Part shown: positions 21,041 to 30,719 of the stretch, piece after piece | How the letters are laid out: every line of letters begins with the position of its first letter | Numbering within the stretch: the first letter of the stretch is position 1 | Source: Comamonadaceae bacterium G21597-S1 | GTDB taxonomy: Bacteria; Pseudomonadota; Gammaproteobacteria; Burkholderiales; Burkholderiaceae_C | Direction of reading: 5' to 3' | NCBI GenBank assembly: GCA_027214345.1 | Contig: JAPWHR010000008.1 | Coordinates: 62,001-126,000, forward strand | DNA: 64,000 nt | Made by a program: the position numbers and the translations under genes | Notes under the pieces: generated by a model | Databases searched by the model: none | Told to the model about the DNA's origin: nothing | The model's input: the letters and a program-made list of their open reading frames with translations, nothing else

Positions 21041-21892
21041 TTACACGCCTGTCTGCGGGGCGGCCGTGCCGGGCTGTGCCGGCGCGGCCGCGCCCGGGGA
21101 CGGTGCCTGCTGCTGGCAGGCCAGCGACACGGCCTGGACGGTGGCGCCATTGCGGGGGTCGAACACGACCAGGTTGACGGTGCGCGCGTGTCCGGCCGCT
21201 GCGGGAACGGCATGCAGCACCAGAGGCTGCGGTGTCCCGGGCTGGCCGCGGTAGTGCCCGGCCAGCGTGTATTGCCGCACGACGTGGTCGTTGCGCAAGG
21301 TCTCGCCGGCGTTTTCGCCCGCGCCGACGGCGGTGCGGTGCGCGCTGTCGGTCACGGTCCAGTACGCGGCCCAGGCGTCGGGGCCGCCGCGTTCGAGCGT
21401 CACCGTGGCATCGAACCGGTCCGGCGCGCCCCGCGCCAACCGGATGCTGGCGCCGGCGCGGCGGCCGGCCGTGGCCAGCGGCAACGCTGCGTTGCGCCAC
21501 TGGCGCCAGTCGCGTCCGTCGAGCACGACCTGCGGGGTGTAGAGGCTGCGCAATCCGTTCCAGGCCGCGATCTGGCGCTGGCGCGCGGTATGCGCCGGCG
21601 CCGCGAACGGGTCGGGCCACCCGATGTAGTCCCAGTACGCGACATGAAACGCCTGGATCACAGCGCCGGCTGGCGCGGTGCTGCCGGGGCGCAGGCGCGA
21701 CAACCACCGGTCCGCCGGCGGGCAGGAACTGCAGCCCTGCGATGTGTACAACTCGACCACCGGCGCCACCGTGGCGCCGGATTGCACCTGGCAGGTCGCC
21801 GCCAGCGCCATCGGCGCCCCAAGCATCCCAGCCGATACGGCCGCCCAGGCCACGGCACGCGGTGCGGATGCGCCTGGTTTGTCCCTCGTCAT
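21041..21892 (-). CDS. DUF1223 thioredoxin-like secreted protein
   Basis: A 283-residue protein with an N-terminal signal peptide (hydrophobic stretch to about residue 32, cleavage near ALA-ATC). The DUF1223 hallmarks are VVELYTSQGCSSCPPADRWL, carrying a CSSC pair, then AFHVAYWDYIGWPDPFA, RQRQIAAWNGLRSLYTPQVVLDGR. The fold is thioredoxin-like and the CxxC suggests redox chemistry in the periplasm, though no function is established for the family. Divergent from tex. Confidence 0.85.
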   Translation of the reverse strand: MTRDKPGASAPRAVAWAAVSAGMLGAPMALAATCQVQSGATVAPVVELYTSQGCSSCPPADRWLSRLRPGSTAPAGAVIQAFHVAYWDYIGWPDPFAAPAHTARQRQIAAWNGLRSLYTPQVVLDGRDWRQWRNAALPLATAGRRAGASIRLARGAPDRFDATVTLERGGPDAWAAYWTVTDSAHRTAVGAGENAGETLRNDHVVRQYTLAGHYRGQPGTPQPLVLHAVPAAAGHARTVNLVVFDPRNGATVQAVSLACQQQAPSPGAAAPAQPGTAAPQTGV

Positions 21893-22023
21893 GCGTTACC
21901 TCCTGTGACATTTCCGCGGCGCACGGGAGCCGCGCCGGGCTGTGGCACACTCGCCGGCTTTGCGCCCGCTGCGGCTTGGTCGGCGGCTGGCGCGCAGAAC
22001 TTACCGCCGGGGAGGAAAACACC

Positions 22024-24420
22024 ATGTCAGCCATCGTCAGCCGCATCGCCCACGAACTGGGGGTACGCGAATCCCAGGTCCAGGCCGCCGTGGACCTGCT
22101 CGATGGCGGCGCCACGGTCCCGTTCGTGGCCCGTTACCGCAAGGAAGCCACCGGTGGCCTGGACGACGTGGCCCTGCGCGAGATCGACACCCGGCTGACC
22201 TATCTGCGGGAGATGCAGGAACGCTGTGCCAGCATCCTGGCCGCGATCGAGGAGCAGGGCAAGCTGACGCCCGAACTGCGCCAGGCGCTGCTGGCGGCGG
22301 CGACCAAGCAGGAACTCGAGGACCTGTACCTGCCGTTCAAGCAGAAGCGCCGCACCAAGGGAGAGCTGGCGCGCGAGGCCGGTCTCGAGCCGCTGGCCGA
22401 CCGGCTGTTGCAGGACCCGACGCTGGTGCCGCAGGAAGAAGCCAAGGCCTTTGTCGTCCCGTACGAGGCGCCGACCGATCCGGCGGACAAGCGACCGGAT
22501 TTTTCCACCGTGCAGGCGGTGCTCGACGGGGTGCGGGACATCCTGAGCGAGCGCTGGGCCGAGCAACCGGCGCTGGTGCAGACGCTGCGCGAATGGTTGT
22601 GGGACAGCGGACAACTGGCCAGCCGCCTGCGCAGCGGCAAGGACGAGCAGAACCCGGACGTGGCCAAGTTCCGCGACTATTTCGACTACCGGGAGCCGAT
22701 CGCCCGGGTGCCGTCGCACCGGGCGCTGGCCGTATTTCGCGGGCGGGCGCTGGAGATGCTGGACGTGCAGCTCGAGCTGCCCCAGCCCGATCCGGCGCCG
22801 TCGCCCACGGGCGCCGCGTCCAGTGCGCTGGCGGAAATCCGCATCGGCCAGCACGTGGGCTGGCGCCACCAGGGCCGCGCCGCCGACGACTTCATCGCCA
22901 AGTGCATCACCTGGACCTGGCGCGTCAAGCTCAGCCTGTCGACCGAACGCGACCTGTTCTCGCGGCTGCGCGAGTCCGCCGAGGCGACCGCGATCAAGAT
23001 TTTCGCCGACAACCTGCGCGACCTGTTGCTGGCCGCGCCGGCCGGCCCACGGGTCGTGCTGGGCCTGGATCCGGGTATCCGCACCGGCTGCAAGGTGGCG
23101 GTGGTCGACCGCAACGGCAAGCTGGTGGATACCGCGACCATCTACCCCCATGAGCCGCGCAAGGACTGGGACGGCTCGCTGCACCAGTTGCGCCAGTTGT
23201 GCCTGCGCCACGGCGTGAACCTGATCGCGATCGGCAACGGCACGGCCAGCCGCGAGACCGACCGCCTGGCGGCCGACCTGATCGGCCAGCTCCAGCGCGC
23301 GGCCCAGGCGGCCGACCCGGCGCACGCGCCGGTCACGGTGCCCGAGAAGGTCGTCGTCAGCGAGGCCGGCGCCTCGGTGTATTCGGCCAGCGCGTTTGCG
23401 TCGCAGGAAATGCCCGATGTCGACGTCAGCCTGCGCGGGGCGGCCAGCATCGCGCGGCGGCTGCAGGACCCGCTCGCCGAACTGGTCAAGATCGATCCCA
23501 AGTCGATCGGCGTTGGCCAGTACCAGCACGACGTGAACCAGGGCGAACTGGCGCGCAGCCTGGATGCGGTGGTCGAGGATTGCGTGAATGCGGTGGGCGT
23601 GGACCTGAACACGGCCAGCGTGCCGCTGCTGCGCCGGGTGTCCGGCCTGTCGCCCAGCGTGGCGGCCGCCGTGGTGCGCTGGCGCGATGCGAACGGGAGT
23701 TTTCGCAGCCGCGCCCAGCTGCTGCAGGTGACGGGGCTGGGGGCCAAGACCTTCGAGCAAAGTGCCGGCTTCCTGCGCATCCGCGATGGCGACAACCCGC
23801 TGGACATGACCGGCGTGCATCCGGAGACCTATCCGGTGGTGGAGAAGATCCTGCAACACACCGGCCTGCCGGTGGGCGAACTGATGGGCCGCGGTGCCAC
23901 GCTGGCCAGCCTCAGGCCCGACATGTTCGCCGATGCGGTGTTCGGCGTGCCCACCGTGCGCGACATCCTGACCGAACTGGAGAAGCCCGGTCGCGACCCG
24001 CGGCCGGAGTTCCGCGCGGCCAGGCTCAACGACAACGTGCTGGACATCGCGGACCTGCGCGAAGGCATGGTGCTCGAGGGCACGGTCAGCAACGTGGCGG
24101 CGTTTGGCGCCTTCGTCGACCTCGGCGTGCACCAGGACGGGCTGATCCACGTCAGCCAACTCAGCGATCGCTTCGTCAACGATGCGCGGGAAGTGGTCAA
24201 GACCGGCGCCATCGTCAAGGTCAAGGTGCTGGAGGTGGACCTGGCGCGCAAGCGCATCTCGCTGACGATGAAGCTGAGCGCGCCGACCCCGGCGCGCCGG
24301 AGTGCGGCGGAGCCGGGGCGACGAGGGTCGGGCGACGCTACGCGTGGCAGCATGCGCTTGGCGCCGTCGGCCGCAACCACCACGGCGATGGCCTCGGCGT
24401 TCGCACGGCTCAAGGGCTGA
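22024..24420 (+). CDS. tex: Transcription accessory protein Tex
   Basis: RNA-binding protein affecting transcription and decay, 798 residues, near the usual 770-790. The N-terminal helical part begins MSAIVSRIAHELGVRESQVQ and contains TVPFVARYRKEATGGLDD. A YqgF/RNase H-like domain (about 335-460) has VVLGLDPGIRTGCKVAVVD. A helix-hairpin-helix region (about 500-570) follows, then an S1 domain (about 680-755, GMVLEGTVSNVAAFGAFVDLGVHQDGLIH). The ATG follows GGAGG. The last 40 residues are Arg/Ala-rich and variable. Confidence 0.95.
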   Translation: MSAIVSRIAHELGVRESQVQAAVDLLDGGATVPFVARYRKEATGGLDDVALREIDTRLTYLREMQERCASILAAIEEQGKLTPELRQALLAAATKQELEDLYLPFKQKRRTKGELAREAGLEPLADRLLQDPTLVPQEEAKAFVVPYEAPTDPADKRPDFSTVQAVLDGVRDILSERWAEQPALVQTLREWLWDSGQLASRLRSGKDEQNPDVAKFRDYFDYREPIARVPSHRALAVFRGRALEMLDVQLELPQPDPAPSPTGAASSALAEIRIGQHVGWRHQGRAADDFIAKCITWTWRVKLSLSTERDLFSRLRESAEATAIKIFADNLRDLLLAAPAGPRVVLGLDPGIRTGCKVAVVDRNGKLVDTATIYPHEPRKDWDGSLHQLRQLCLRHGVNLIAIGNGTASRETDRLAADLIGQLQRAAQAADPAHAPVTVPEKVVVSEAGASVYSASAFASQEMPDVDVSLRGAASIARRLQDPLAELVKIDPKSIGVGQYQHDVNQGELARSLDAVVEDCVNAVGVDLNTASVPLLRRVSGLSPSVAAAVVRWRDANGSFRSRAQLLQVTGLGAKTFEQSAGFLRIRDGDNPLDMTGVHPETYPVVEKILQHTGLPVGELMGRGATLASLRPDMFADAVFGVPTVRDILTELEKPGRDPRPEFRAARLNDNVLDIADLREGMVLEGTVSNVAAFGAFVDLGVHQDGLIHVSQLSDRFVNDAREVVKTGAIVKVKVLEVDLARKRISLTMKLSAPTPARRSAAEPGRRGSGDATRGSMRLAPSAATTTAMASAFARLKG

Positions 24421-24511
24421 GTGGGCCGCGGACGGGCCCGATTCGCAGCGGCGAGGCCCGCCGCACCATAATCCGGGTTGTATCGACCGTTCTGTCCGGA
24501 GCCATTGCCCC

Positions 24512-25318
24512 ATGTTGTTGCGCGATCTGTTGGCGTCACAGTTCATCCTGCCCAGTATTCCCAAGGTCGTGGCCTTGCTGCTGAGCGAACTCGAGCGCGA
24601 ACAGCCCGACCTGAAGAAGATCTCCCAGCTCATCAGCACCGATCCGGCGCTGGCGACGCGTCTGCTGCAGGTGTCCAACTCCGGATTCTTCCGGCTCTCG
24701 GGGCAGGTCAACAGCGTGCCCGAGTCGCTGGCGGTGGTGGGGCTGAGCCATGTGCGCACGATGGCGAACGCCGCGGCCAGCAAGGCCTCGCTCAAGGCCG
24801 TACCCGGCATCAACCTGCAGGCCTACTGGGACTTCAGCCTGGACGTGGCCAAGGTCTGCCGGTCGCTCGCGGGTGTGGTACGGCAGAACCAGCAGGCCGC
24901 CTTCACGGCCGGGCTGATCCATTTCATCGGTGAGCTGGCGATGCGTATCGCGATGCCCCAGGAAATGGCCGCGCTCGACCGCGAAGTGCCGGCGCTCGAT
25001 GCGCGCAGGGCCCGGGCCGAGCGCAAGCGTTTCGATTTCGACCATGCGCAGGTGGGCGCCGGATATGCCCGCCAATGGATGTTTCCCGAGCCCATCGTGG
25101 ACGCGATGGCGCATCAGGATTCGCCGTTCATGAACGACGCCTATGAACCGCTGGCCGGCGTGCTGCATCTGGCGGTGTGGCGCGCGCGCTGCAAGCTCGG
25201 CGGGTTGAACCAGCGCGAAATGGCGGTGACCTTTCCCGGGCCGGTCGGCGAGGTGCTGGCGCTGGACATCGACATGGTGCTGCAGCAGGACCCGATCGAC
25301 TGGACCAGCCAGCATTGA
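24512..25318 (+). CDS. HDOD domain signalling protein
   Basis: A 268-residue protein made almost wholly of an HDOD domain (LPSIPKVVALLLSELEREQPDLKKISQLISTDPALATRLLQVSNSGFF, residues 12-60), a catalytically silent relative of HD phosphohydrolases used in signalling, often with c-di-GMP networks. The later HD position reads GLIHFIGEL, without the metal-binding HD pair. Stand-alone HDOD proteins are common in betaproteobacteria. The start follows a 91-bp gap after tex. Confidence 0.87.
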   Translation: MLLRDLLASQFILPSIPKVVALLLSELEREQPDLKKISQLISTDPALATRLLQVSNSGFFRLSGQVNSVPESLAVVGLSHVRTMANAAASKASLKAVPGINLQAYWDFSLDVAKVCRSLAGVVRQNQQAAFTAGLIHFIGELAMRIAMPQEMAALDREVPALDARRARAERKRFDFDHAQVGAGYARQWMFPEPIVDAMAHQDSPFMNDAYEPLAGVLHLAVWRARCKLGGLNQREMAVTFPGPVGEVLALDIDMVLQQDPIDWTSQH

Positions 25319-25332
25319 GCGGACCGGGCCCC

Positions 25333-26427
25333 ATGCGCGCACTGCACCTGTATGCCGGGCCGGGCGCGATGCGGCATATCCGCCAGCATGGCCTGCAGCC
25401 GGGTGACATCCGCACCGTGGCCGGCGCCGCCGGGGGGCCCAAGGGCCTGATCCTCGGTCCGCTCGACCGCTGGATCTTCGGGCAGTGGCTGCCGCGGGCG
25501 GACACGCCGGTGGACCTGATCGGCGCATCGATCGGTGCCTGGCGCATGGCGACGGCCTGCCTGGACGACTGCGTGAGCGCATTTGAGCGGCTCGAACACG
25601 ACTACATCCGCCAGGACTATGCACTGGAACCGGGCCAGTCGCGTCCGACCCCGGACCAGGTGAGCGAGCTGTTCGGCAGCAACCTGCAGGCGTTCTACGG
25701 CCAGCGCGTCGGCGAGGTGTTGAGCCACCCGCGTTACCGCCTGCATGTGCTGACCGCACGTGGACGCCATCTGCTCGGGCGCGAACATCGGCTGCGCACG
25801 CCCCTCGGCTACCTGGGTGCGTTCCTGACCAACACCGTGCACCGCAAGGCCATGGGCGCCTGGCTCGAGCGAGTCGTCTTCTCCACGCCGGGAGCCGCGC
25901 TGCCGTTTGCCACGCAGGACTACCGTACGCGCCAGGTGCCGCTGGCGACGGCCAACTTCCATGCCGCGCTGCAGGCCAGCTGCTCCATCCCGTTCATGCT
26001 GCGGGCCGTGCACGACATCCCCGGCGCACCGCCCGGTGCCTACTGGGACGGCGGCATCACCGACTACCACCTGCACCTGAACTATGCGGGGGTCGCGCCG
26101 CCGGGGGACGGCGTCCGGCCCGGCCTGGTGCTGTACCCGCATTTCCAGCGCGCCGTCGTGCCCGGCTGGCTGGACAAGGGCCTGAAGTGGCGCCACAAGC
26201 CGACCGGCTTCCTGGACAACCTGCTGTTGCTCGCCCCCAATCCGCAATGGGTGGCCCGGCTGCCCCGCGGCAAGTTGCCCGACCGCAACGATTTCATCCA
26301 CCACCGCCATGACCTGGCGGGCCGGATCCGCGACTGGAGTGCGGCCGCCAGCGCCAGCGTGCAACTGGCCGAGGAGTTCGTCCGCTGGGTGGAGGCGCCC
26401 GACCTGGACACGCTGCAGCCCTTGTGA
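25333..26427 (+). CDS. Patatin-like phospholipase
   Basis: Ser/Asp-dyad acyl hydrolase, 364 residues. The oxyanion-hole glycine run is GAAGGPKGLILG (about residues 32-43), the nucleophile elbow GASIGAW (GxSxG, about 62-68) and the catalytic Asp lies in DGGITDYH (about 240). No signal peptide is seen, so it is likely cytoplasmic. It starts 14 bp after the HDOD gene, suggesting co-transcription. A long C-terminal part after the DGG motif is specific to this subgroup. Confidence 0.8.
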   Translation: MRALHLYAGPGAMRHIRQHGLQPGDIRTVAGAAGGPKGLILGPLDRWIFGQWLPRADTPVDLIGASIGAWRMATACLDDCVSAFERLEHDYIRQDYALEPGQSRPTPDQVSELFGSNLQAFYGQRVGEVLSHPRYRLHVLTARGRHLLGREHRLRTPLGYLGAFLTNTVHRKAMGAWLERVVFSTPGAALPFATQDYRTRQVPLATANFHAALQASCSIPFMLRAVHDIPGAPPGAYWDGGITDYHLHLNYAGVAPPGDGVRPGLVLYPHFQRAVVPGWLDKGLKWRHKPTGFLDNLLLLAPNPQWVARLPRGKLPDRNDFIHHRHDLAGRIRDWSAAASASVQLAEEFVRWVEAPDLDTLQPL

Positions 26428-26517
26428 CTGGCGTGCGGCGCGGCCGCGGCCGGCCTGCGAGCAGCGGCGACAATACCGGGGTGCGCCCCGTGGCGCGGAT
26501 CCTCCAGCCTCTGTTCC

Positions 26518-27489
26518 ATGTCCCGATTTCTGACCGCCGCCTTGTACAAGTTTGTCGAACTGCCGGACCACGCCCGCTGGCAGGCGCCGCTGCTGACGCT
26601 GTGCCGCGAGCACGACGTCAAGGGGACGCTGCTGCTGGCACCCGAGGGCATCAACGGCACGATCGCCGGCTTGCCGCAGGGTGTACGCGCCGTCCTGCAG
26701 TGGCTGCGCAGCGATGCTCGGCTGGCCGATCTCGAGCACAAGGAGTCCTGGGCCGACACGCCGCCGTTTCACCGGATGAAGGTCCGGCTCAAGGCGGAGA
26801 TCGTCACGATGCACGTGCCGGGCCTGCGTCCCGCGGCCATGGCCGGTCGCTACGTGCCGCCCCAGGCATGGAACGCGCTGATCCGGCAACCCGACGTGGT
26901 CGTGGTCGATACGCGCAACGACTACGAGGTTGCCGTCGGAAGCTTCGACGGCGCCGTCGATCCCGGCACGCGCAGTTTCGCGGAGTTGCCGCAATGGCTC
27001 GAGCAGCAATCGCGCCCGGGCGGCCTGCTGGCGGAACGGGACGGAAAGAAGCCGCGCGTGGCGATGTTCTGCACCGGCGGCATCCGCTGCGAAAAATCGA
27101 CGGCATTGCTGCGCATGCGCGGCTTCGACGAGGTCTACCACCTGCAAGGTGGCATCCTGAAGTACCTCGAGACGGTGAAGCCCGAGGACAGTCTCTGGCA
27201 GGGCCAGTGCTTCGTGTTCGACGAACGGGTGTCGGTCGGCCATGGACTGGCGCAAGGCGAATTGCAGCTGTGCCGGTCCTGCCGGCGTCCGCTGGACGCC
27301 GACGCCATGGCGTCGCCCTTGTTCGAGGAGGGGGTCTCCTGCCCGCATTGCCACGACACGCTCGATGCGGCCCGCCGGCAGGCGCTGGCCGAACGCCAAC
27401 GCCAGGTCACCTTGGCACGCGCGCGGGGCACGACGCACATTGCGGCACAGATGCCAATGCGCCCGGCCAGGACGGTCGTGTCGGACTGA
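26518..27489 (+). CDS. trhO: tRNA uridine(34) hydroxylase TrhO (rhodanese-like)
   Basis: Forms 5-hydroxyuridine at the tRNA wobble base with molecular oxygen, 323 residues. The N-terminal half starts MSRFLTAALYKFVELPD and holds LLLAPEGINGTIAG. The rhodanese domain (about 120-215) has VVVDTRNDYEVAVGSFDGAV and the active loop CTGGIRCEKST. Two CxxC pairs in the C-terminus (CRSCRRP and CPHCHD) fit a metal-binding tail seen in the YceA family. Confidence 0.92.
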   Translation: MSRFLTAALYKFVELPDHARWQAPLLTLCREHDVKGTLLLAPEGINGTIAGLPQGVRAVLQWLRSDARLADLEHKESWADTPPFHRMKVRLKAEIVTMHVPGLRPAAMAGRYVPPQAWNALIRQPDVVVVDTRNDYEVAVGSFDGAVDPGTRSFAELPQWLEQQSRPGGLLAERDGKKPRVAMFCTGGIRCEKSTALLRMRGFDEVYHLQGGILKYLETVKPEDSLWQGQCFVFDERVSVGHGLAQGELQLCRSCRRPLDADAMASPLFEEGVSCPHCHDTLDAARRQALAERQRQVTLARARGTTHIAAQMPMRPARTVVSD

Positions 27490-27594
27490 GCGCGTCCTGC
27501 CGCGCGCGCGGATGTGACGATGACCGAAACCCCATCGCAGCCTGCCACCGCGCCGACGCCCGGTTGCCGGCGCGCTGCGCCAGCCTGTGATGGC

Positions 27595-27613
27595 CGCCGG
27601 CACATGGCCGGCG
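27595..27613. terminator. Hairpin between convergent trhO and alcohol dehydrogenase
   Basis: CGCCGGC and GCCGGCG form a perfect 7-bp stem with loop ACATG, 9 bp from the stop of the - strand gene in a 132-bp convergent gap. No T-run; likely serves both strands weakly. Confidence 0.45.
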
Positions 27614-27621
27614 CATCGACA

Positions 27622-28758
27622 CTACATTGACTGTCGCAGCATCGCCCGGTAGTCGTCGCGCGTGGCCAGGCGCGGATTGGTCTTGTGGCAATGGTCGGCC
27701 ATCGCGCCGTCGATGACGGCTTCGAACTGGTCCTCGCCCACACCCATCGCGGCCAGGCCCTCGGGAAGGCCCAGGCGCGCATTCATGTCCTTGATCGCCT
27801 GGCCGATGGCGTCGGGCGCAGGCAGGCCCATCGCATGCGCCATGCGCGCGAGCCGGTTTTCCTTGCGGATGGATTCCGCGCTGGCGTTGAACTGCACGAC
27901 CGCCGGCAGGAACACCGCATTGAGCGTGCCATGGTGCAGGCGAGGGTCGATGCCGCCCAGGCTGTGGCTGAGGGAATGGACGCAGCCCAGGCCTTTCTGG
28001 AACGCCATCGCACCTTGCATGGACGCACTCATCATGTTGAGCCGGGCCTCTCGGTCGCTGCCGTCGCGGGTGGCGCGCTCGATGTGTTTCCAGGCGCGTT
28101 CCAGGCCGTCGAGTGCGATGCCGTCCGCGGGCGGATTGAAGGCCGGCGCCATGAAGGTCTCCATGCAGTGCGCCACCGCGTCCATGCCGGTGGCAGCCGT
28201 CAGCCGCGCCGGAAGGCCCAGTGTCAGGTCGGGGTCGCAGATGGCCGCGCGTGGCACCAGGTGCCAGGAATGGAAGCCGAGCTTGCGACCATCGTCGAGG
28301 ATCAGGATGGCGCCGCGCGCAACCTCGCTGCCGGTGCCGCTGGTGGTCGGAACGGCGATCAGCGGCAGGCAACGATCGGTGATGCGTGGCGAGCCGCCTT
28401 CGATCGTGGCATAGGTCTTGAGCGGGCCTTCATGGCGGGCGGCGATGGCCACGCCCTTGGCGCAGTCGATCGCGGATCCGCCGCCCAGTGCGATCAGGCC
28501 GTCGCAGGCCTGGTCGAGGAACACGTTGGTGGCCTCGCGGACCGCCGCTTCGGTCGGGTTGGAGGGTGTCTGGTCGTACACCGCGGCCTCCATGCCCGGC
28601 AAGGCGTCCAGCGCCGATCGCAGGAGGCCTGCAGCCTTGATGCCGGCGTCGGTCACGATCAGCGGACGGCGGATGCCGATGCGCTCGCATTCCTGCGGCA
28701 GCAGCTTCAGCGCGCCGGCTTCGAACTGGATCTGGGTCACATAATTGATGAAAGCCAT
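27622..28758 (-). CDS. Iron-containing alcohol dehydrogenase
   Basis: Group III metal-dependent alcohol dehydrogenase, 378 residues. The N-terminal NAD(P) domain contains GGGSAIDCAKGVAI (about 97-110) and VPTTSGTGSEVARGAI. The metal-binding His cluster is spread through AVAHCMETF, HSLSHSLGG and HHGTLNAVFLP. Substrates in this family range from short alcohols to hydroxy acids and maleylacetate; none is indicated here. Divergent from the thioesterase fusion gene. Confidence 0.9.
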   Translation of the reverse strand: MAFINYVTQIQFEAGALKLLPQECERIGIRRPLIVTDAGIKAAGLLRSALDALPGMEAAVYDQTPSNPTEAAVREATNVFLDQACDGLIALGGGSAIDCAKGVAIAARHEGPLKTYATIEGGSPRITDRCLPLIAVPTTSGTGSEVARGAILILDDGRKLGFHSWHLVPRAAICDPDLTLGLPARLTAATGMDAVAHCMETFMAPAFNPPADGIALDGLERAWKHIERATRDGSDREARLNMMSASMQGAMAFQKGLGCVHSLSHSLGGIDPRLHHGTLNAVFLPAVVQFNASAESIRKENRLARMAHAMGLPAPDAIGQAIKDMNARLGLPEGLAAMGVGEDQFEAVIDGAMADHCHKTNPRLATRDDYRAMLRQSM

Positions 28759-28848
28759 GATGGGTACCGGTGTAGGATCAGAGCGTCACTGTAGCAAGAA
28801 CACGATTGCGTAGCTGGCGCCAGGGCGCCGTAGCTGCCCCCGACCGCG

Positions 28849-29724
28849 ATGACCGAACTGACCCGAAACCGATTCCGACTGATCCACCGGCTGCGGGTGC
28901 GCTGGGCCGAGGTCGATCTGCAGCGGATCGTCTTCAACCCGCACTACCTGACCTACATCGACACCGCGTTCACCGAGTATTGGCGAGCGATGGCGATCCC
29001 GTACGAGTCGATCCCGTCCCAGCTTGGCGGTGACCTGTACGTCAAGAAGTCGACGCTCGAATACCACGCCTCGGCGCGGCTCGATGACCTGCTCGACGTC
29101 GGCATCCAATGCGGACGCATCGGCAATTCGTCGATGCTGTTCCATGCCGGCATCTTCCGGGACGATCGCTTGCTGGTGTCCGGAGAACTCGTCTACGTGT
29201 TCGCCGATCCGGCGACGCAGACGTCCAGGCCGGTGCCCGAGGCGCTGCGCGAGATGCTGCAATCCTACGAGGCCGGCGCGTCCCCGATCGAGGTCCGGGT
29301 GGGCAGTTGGGCCGAACTCGGCGCGCAGGCATCGGCCGTGCGGCGCGAGGTGTTCATCGACGAGATGGGCATCGACCATGTCTTGGATGCGGATGCCGAC
29401 GATGCAACCGCCGTCCATGTCCTGGTACGCAACCGCATGGGTCAGCCGATGGCCACGGCCCGCCTGGTGCAGGAGGGGCCGGAACTGGCCCGGATCGCCC
29501 GCGTGGCGGTGAGCCGGACCATGCGCTCGACCGGATTCGGACGTACCGTGATGCAGGCGCTGATGCAGTTGGCGGCCGAGCGGGGCGATACACGGGTGCT
29601 GGTGCAGTCACAGTGCAGCGCGGAAGGCTTCTACACCCGGCTGGGCTTCAACCCGATCGGCGAGCCGTACGACGAGGCCGGCGTGCCGCATATCGACATG
29701 GCGCGGCGTATCGGGGCCCTCTGA
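28849..29724 (+). CDS. Fusion of a hotdog acyl-CoA thioesterase and a GNAT acetyltransferase
   Basis: A 291-residue two-domain protein. Residues 1-140 are a 4-hydroxybenzoyl-CoA/YbgC-type hotdog thioesterase: VRWAEVDLQRIVFNPHYLTYIDTAF carries the expected active-site Asp and VKKSTLEYHASARLDDLLDVGI the core strand. Residues 145-291 are a GNAT domain: RREVFIDEMGIDHVLDAD, RIARVAVSRTMRSTGFGRTVMQAL for acetyl-CoA binding, and EGFYTRLGF. The frame is continuous with no sign of error. It might couple acyl-CoA hydrolysis and acyl transfer. It is convergent with ygfZ. Confidence 0.85.
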   Translation: MTELTRNRFRLIHRLRVRWAEVDLQRIVFNPHYLTYIDTAFTEYWRAMAIPYESIPSQLGGDLYVKKSTLEYHASARLDDLLDVGIQCGRIGNSSMLFHAGIFRDDRLLVSGELVYVFADPATQTSRPVPEALREMLQSYEAGASPIEVRVGSWAELGAQASAVRREVFIDEMGIDHVLDADADDATAVHVLVRNRMGQPMATARLVQEGPELARIARVAVSRTMRSTGFGRTVMQALMQLAAERGDTRVLVQSQCSAEGFYTRLGFNPIGEPYDEAGVPHIDMARRIGAL

Positions 29725-29751
29725 GGCCGGGACGGCCTGCAGGCGCAGATC

Positions 29752-30687
29752 TCAGACGTCTTCGAGCAAGGGGTAGGGCATGGCGCGAACCTGCAGCGCC
29801 GGGCCCTGGGCCGATCCCAGATGCAACGTGGCGGCCTGCTGCATCGCCGCGACCTGCCCGGACACGATGGCATCCCATCCGCCCTCGGGGCAGGCCGCGG
29901 CCTGCACCACGGTGGCACAGGGCTGCTCGGCATCGTCCGGCGTGAAGATGTCCTGGCCGGCAACCATCTCGGCTGAGCAGTGCGCCAGCATCGCGCGGCG
30001 CTTGAGCACGCCGCGGAACTGGCTGCGGGCAACCACCTCCTGACCCGGATAACAGCCTTTCTTGAAGTTGACGCCACCGACCGATTCGTAGTTGAGCATC
30101 TGCGGCACGAAGGCCTCGACGACGGCCGCGCCGACCGTTGCGACTCCGGCACGCACCTCGCCCAGCATCCACGACTCCAGTGACAAGGGGGGGGCGGCGG
30201 GTGGTTCCGTTCCGTTTGGCGCGACCCACAACGCCCGCGCCTGGCCGTCCGCCGGATAGAGCTGCACCAGGCTGGCGTCGCCGAGCTCCTGGCGGGACCA
30301 GGGGGTTGTGGACGCCGGCGCCAGGGCGTCCAGGGCCCCCCCGGTGATTCCCAGCAGCTGGAAGTCGTCGCTGGCGTCGCTCAGGCGCGCCTTGGCCCGC
30401 AGCACGAACATCGACAGGCGCTTGAGCACGGGTGCGAGCAGATCGCGGCTGCATACCAGCAGGATTTCTTCCGGGCTGCGCTTGAAGCCGATGAAGCTGG
30501 CCTGGATTCGGCCCTTGGCCGTGCAGAAGGCGGCCAGACGTGCCTCCGACGGACCCAGCAACGCGAAGTCCTGCGTCAACTGGCCATGCAGAAAGGTCGC
30601 GGCGTCCGGGCCTTGGGCGCGGATCACGCCCAGATGGGGCAGCGGGGTGACCCCGTTCAAAGGTATTTGCATGGGCTCAATTATCAT
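29752..30687 (-). CDS. ygfZ: Folate-binding Fe-S cluster repair protein YgfZ
   Basis: Tetrahydrofolate-binding protein that helps maintain some Fe-S enzymes, 311 residues, GcvT-like fold. The signature KGCYPGQEVVARSQFRG (about 222-238) contains the conserved redox Cys, and FLHGQLTQDF is at about residue 32. Start could be this ATG or a second at 30672 (MQIPLNG); neither has a strong ribosome site. Divergent from mltG with only 32 bp between them. Confidence 0.9.
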   Translation of the reverse strand: MIIEPMQIPLNGVTPLPHLGVIRAQGPDAATFLHGQLTQDFALLGPSEARLAAFCTAKGRIQASFIGFKRSPEEILLVCSRDLLAPVLKRLSMFVLRAKARLSDASDDFQLLGITGGALDALAPASTTPWSRQELGDASLVQLYPADGQARALWVAPNGTEPPAAPPLSLESWMLGEVRAGVATVGAAVVEAFVPQMLNYESVGGVNFKKGCYPGQEVVARSQFRGVLKRRAMLAHCSAEMVAGQDIFTPDDAEQPCATVVQAAACPEGGWDAIVSGQVAAMQQAATLHLGSAQGPALQVRAMPYPLLEDV

Positions 30688-30719
30688 CGTCGATCAATGA
30701 CTCGTGACTGAACAGGCCT

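Noticed and set aside
22027-24813. A 928-codon frame antisense to tex
   Set aside because: Same cause; His/Arg/Gln-rich nonsense composition and no start context.
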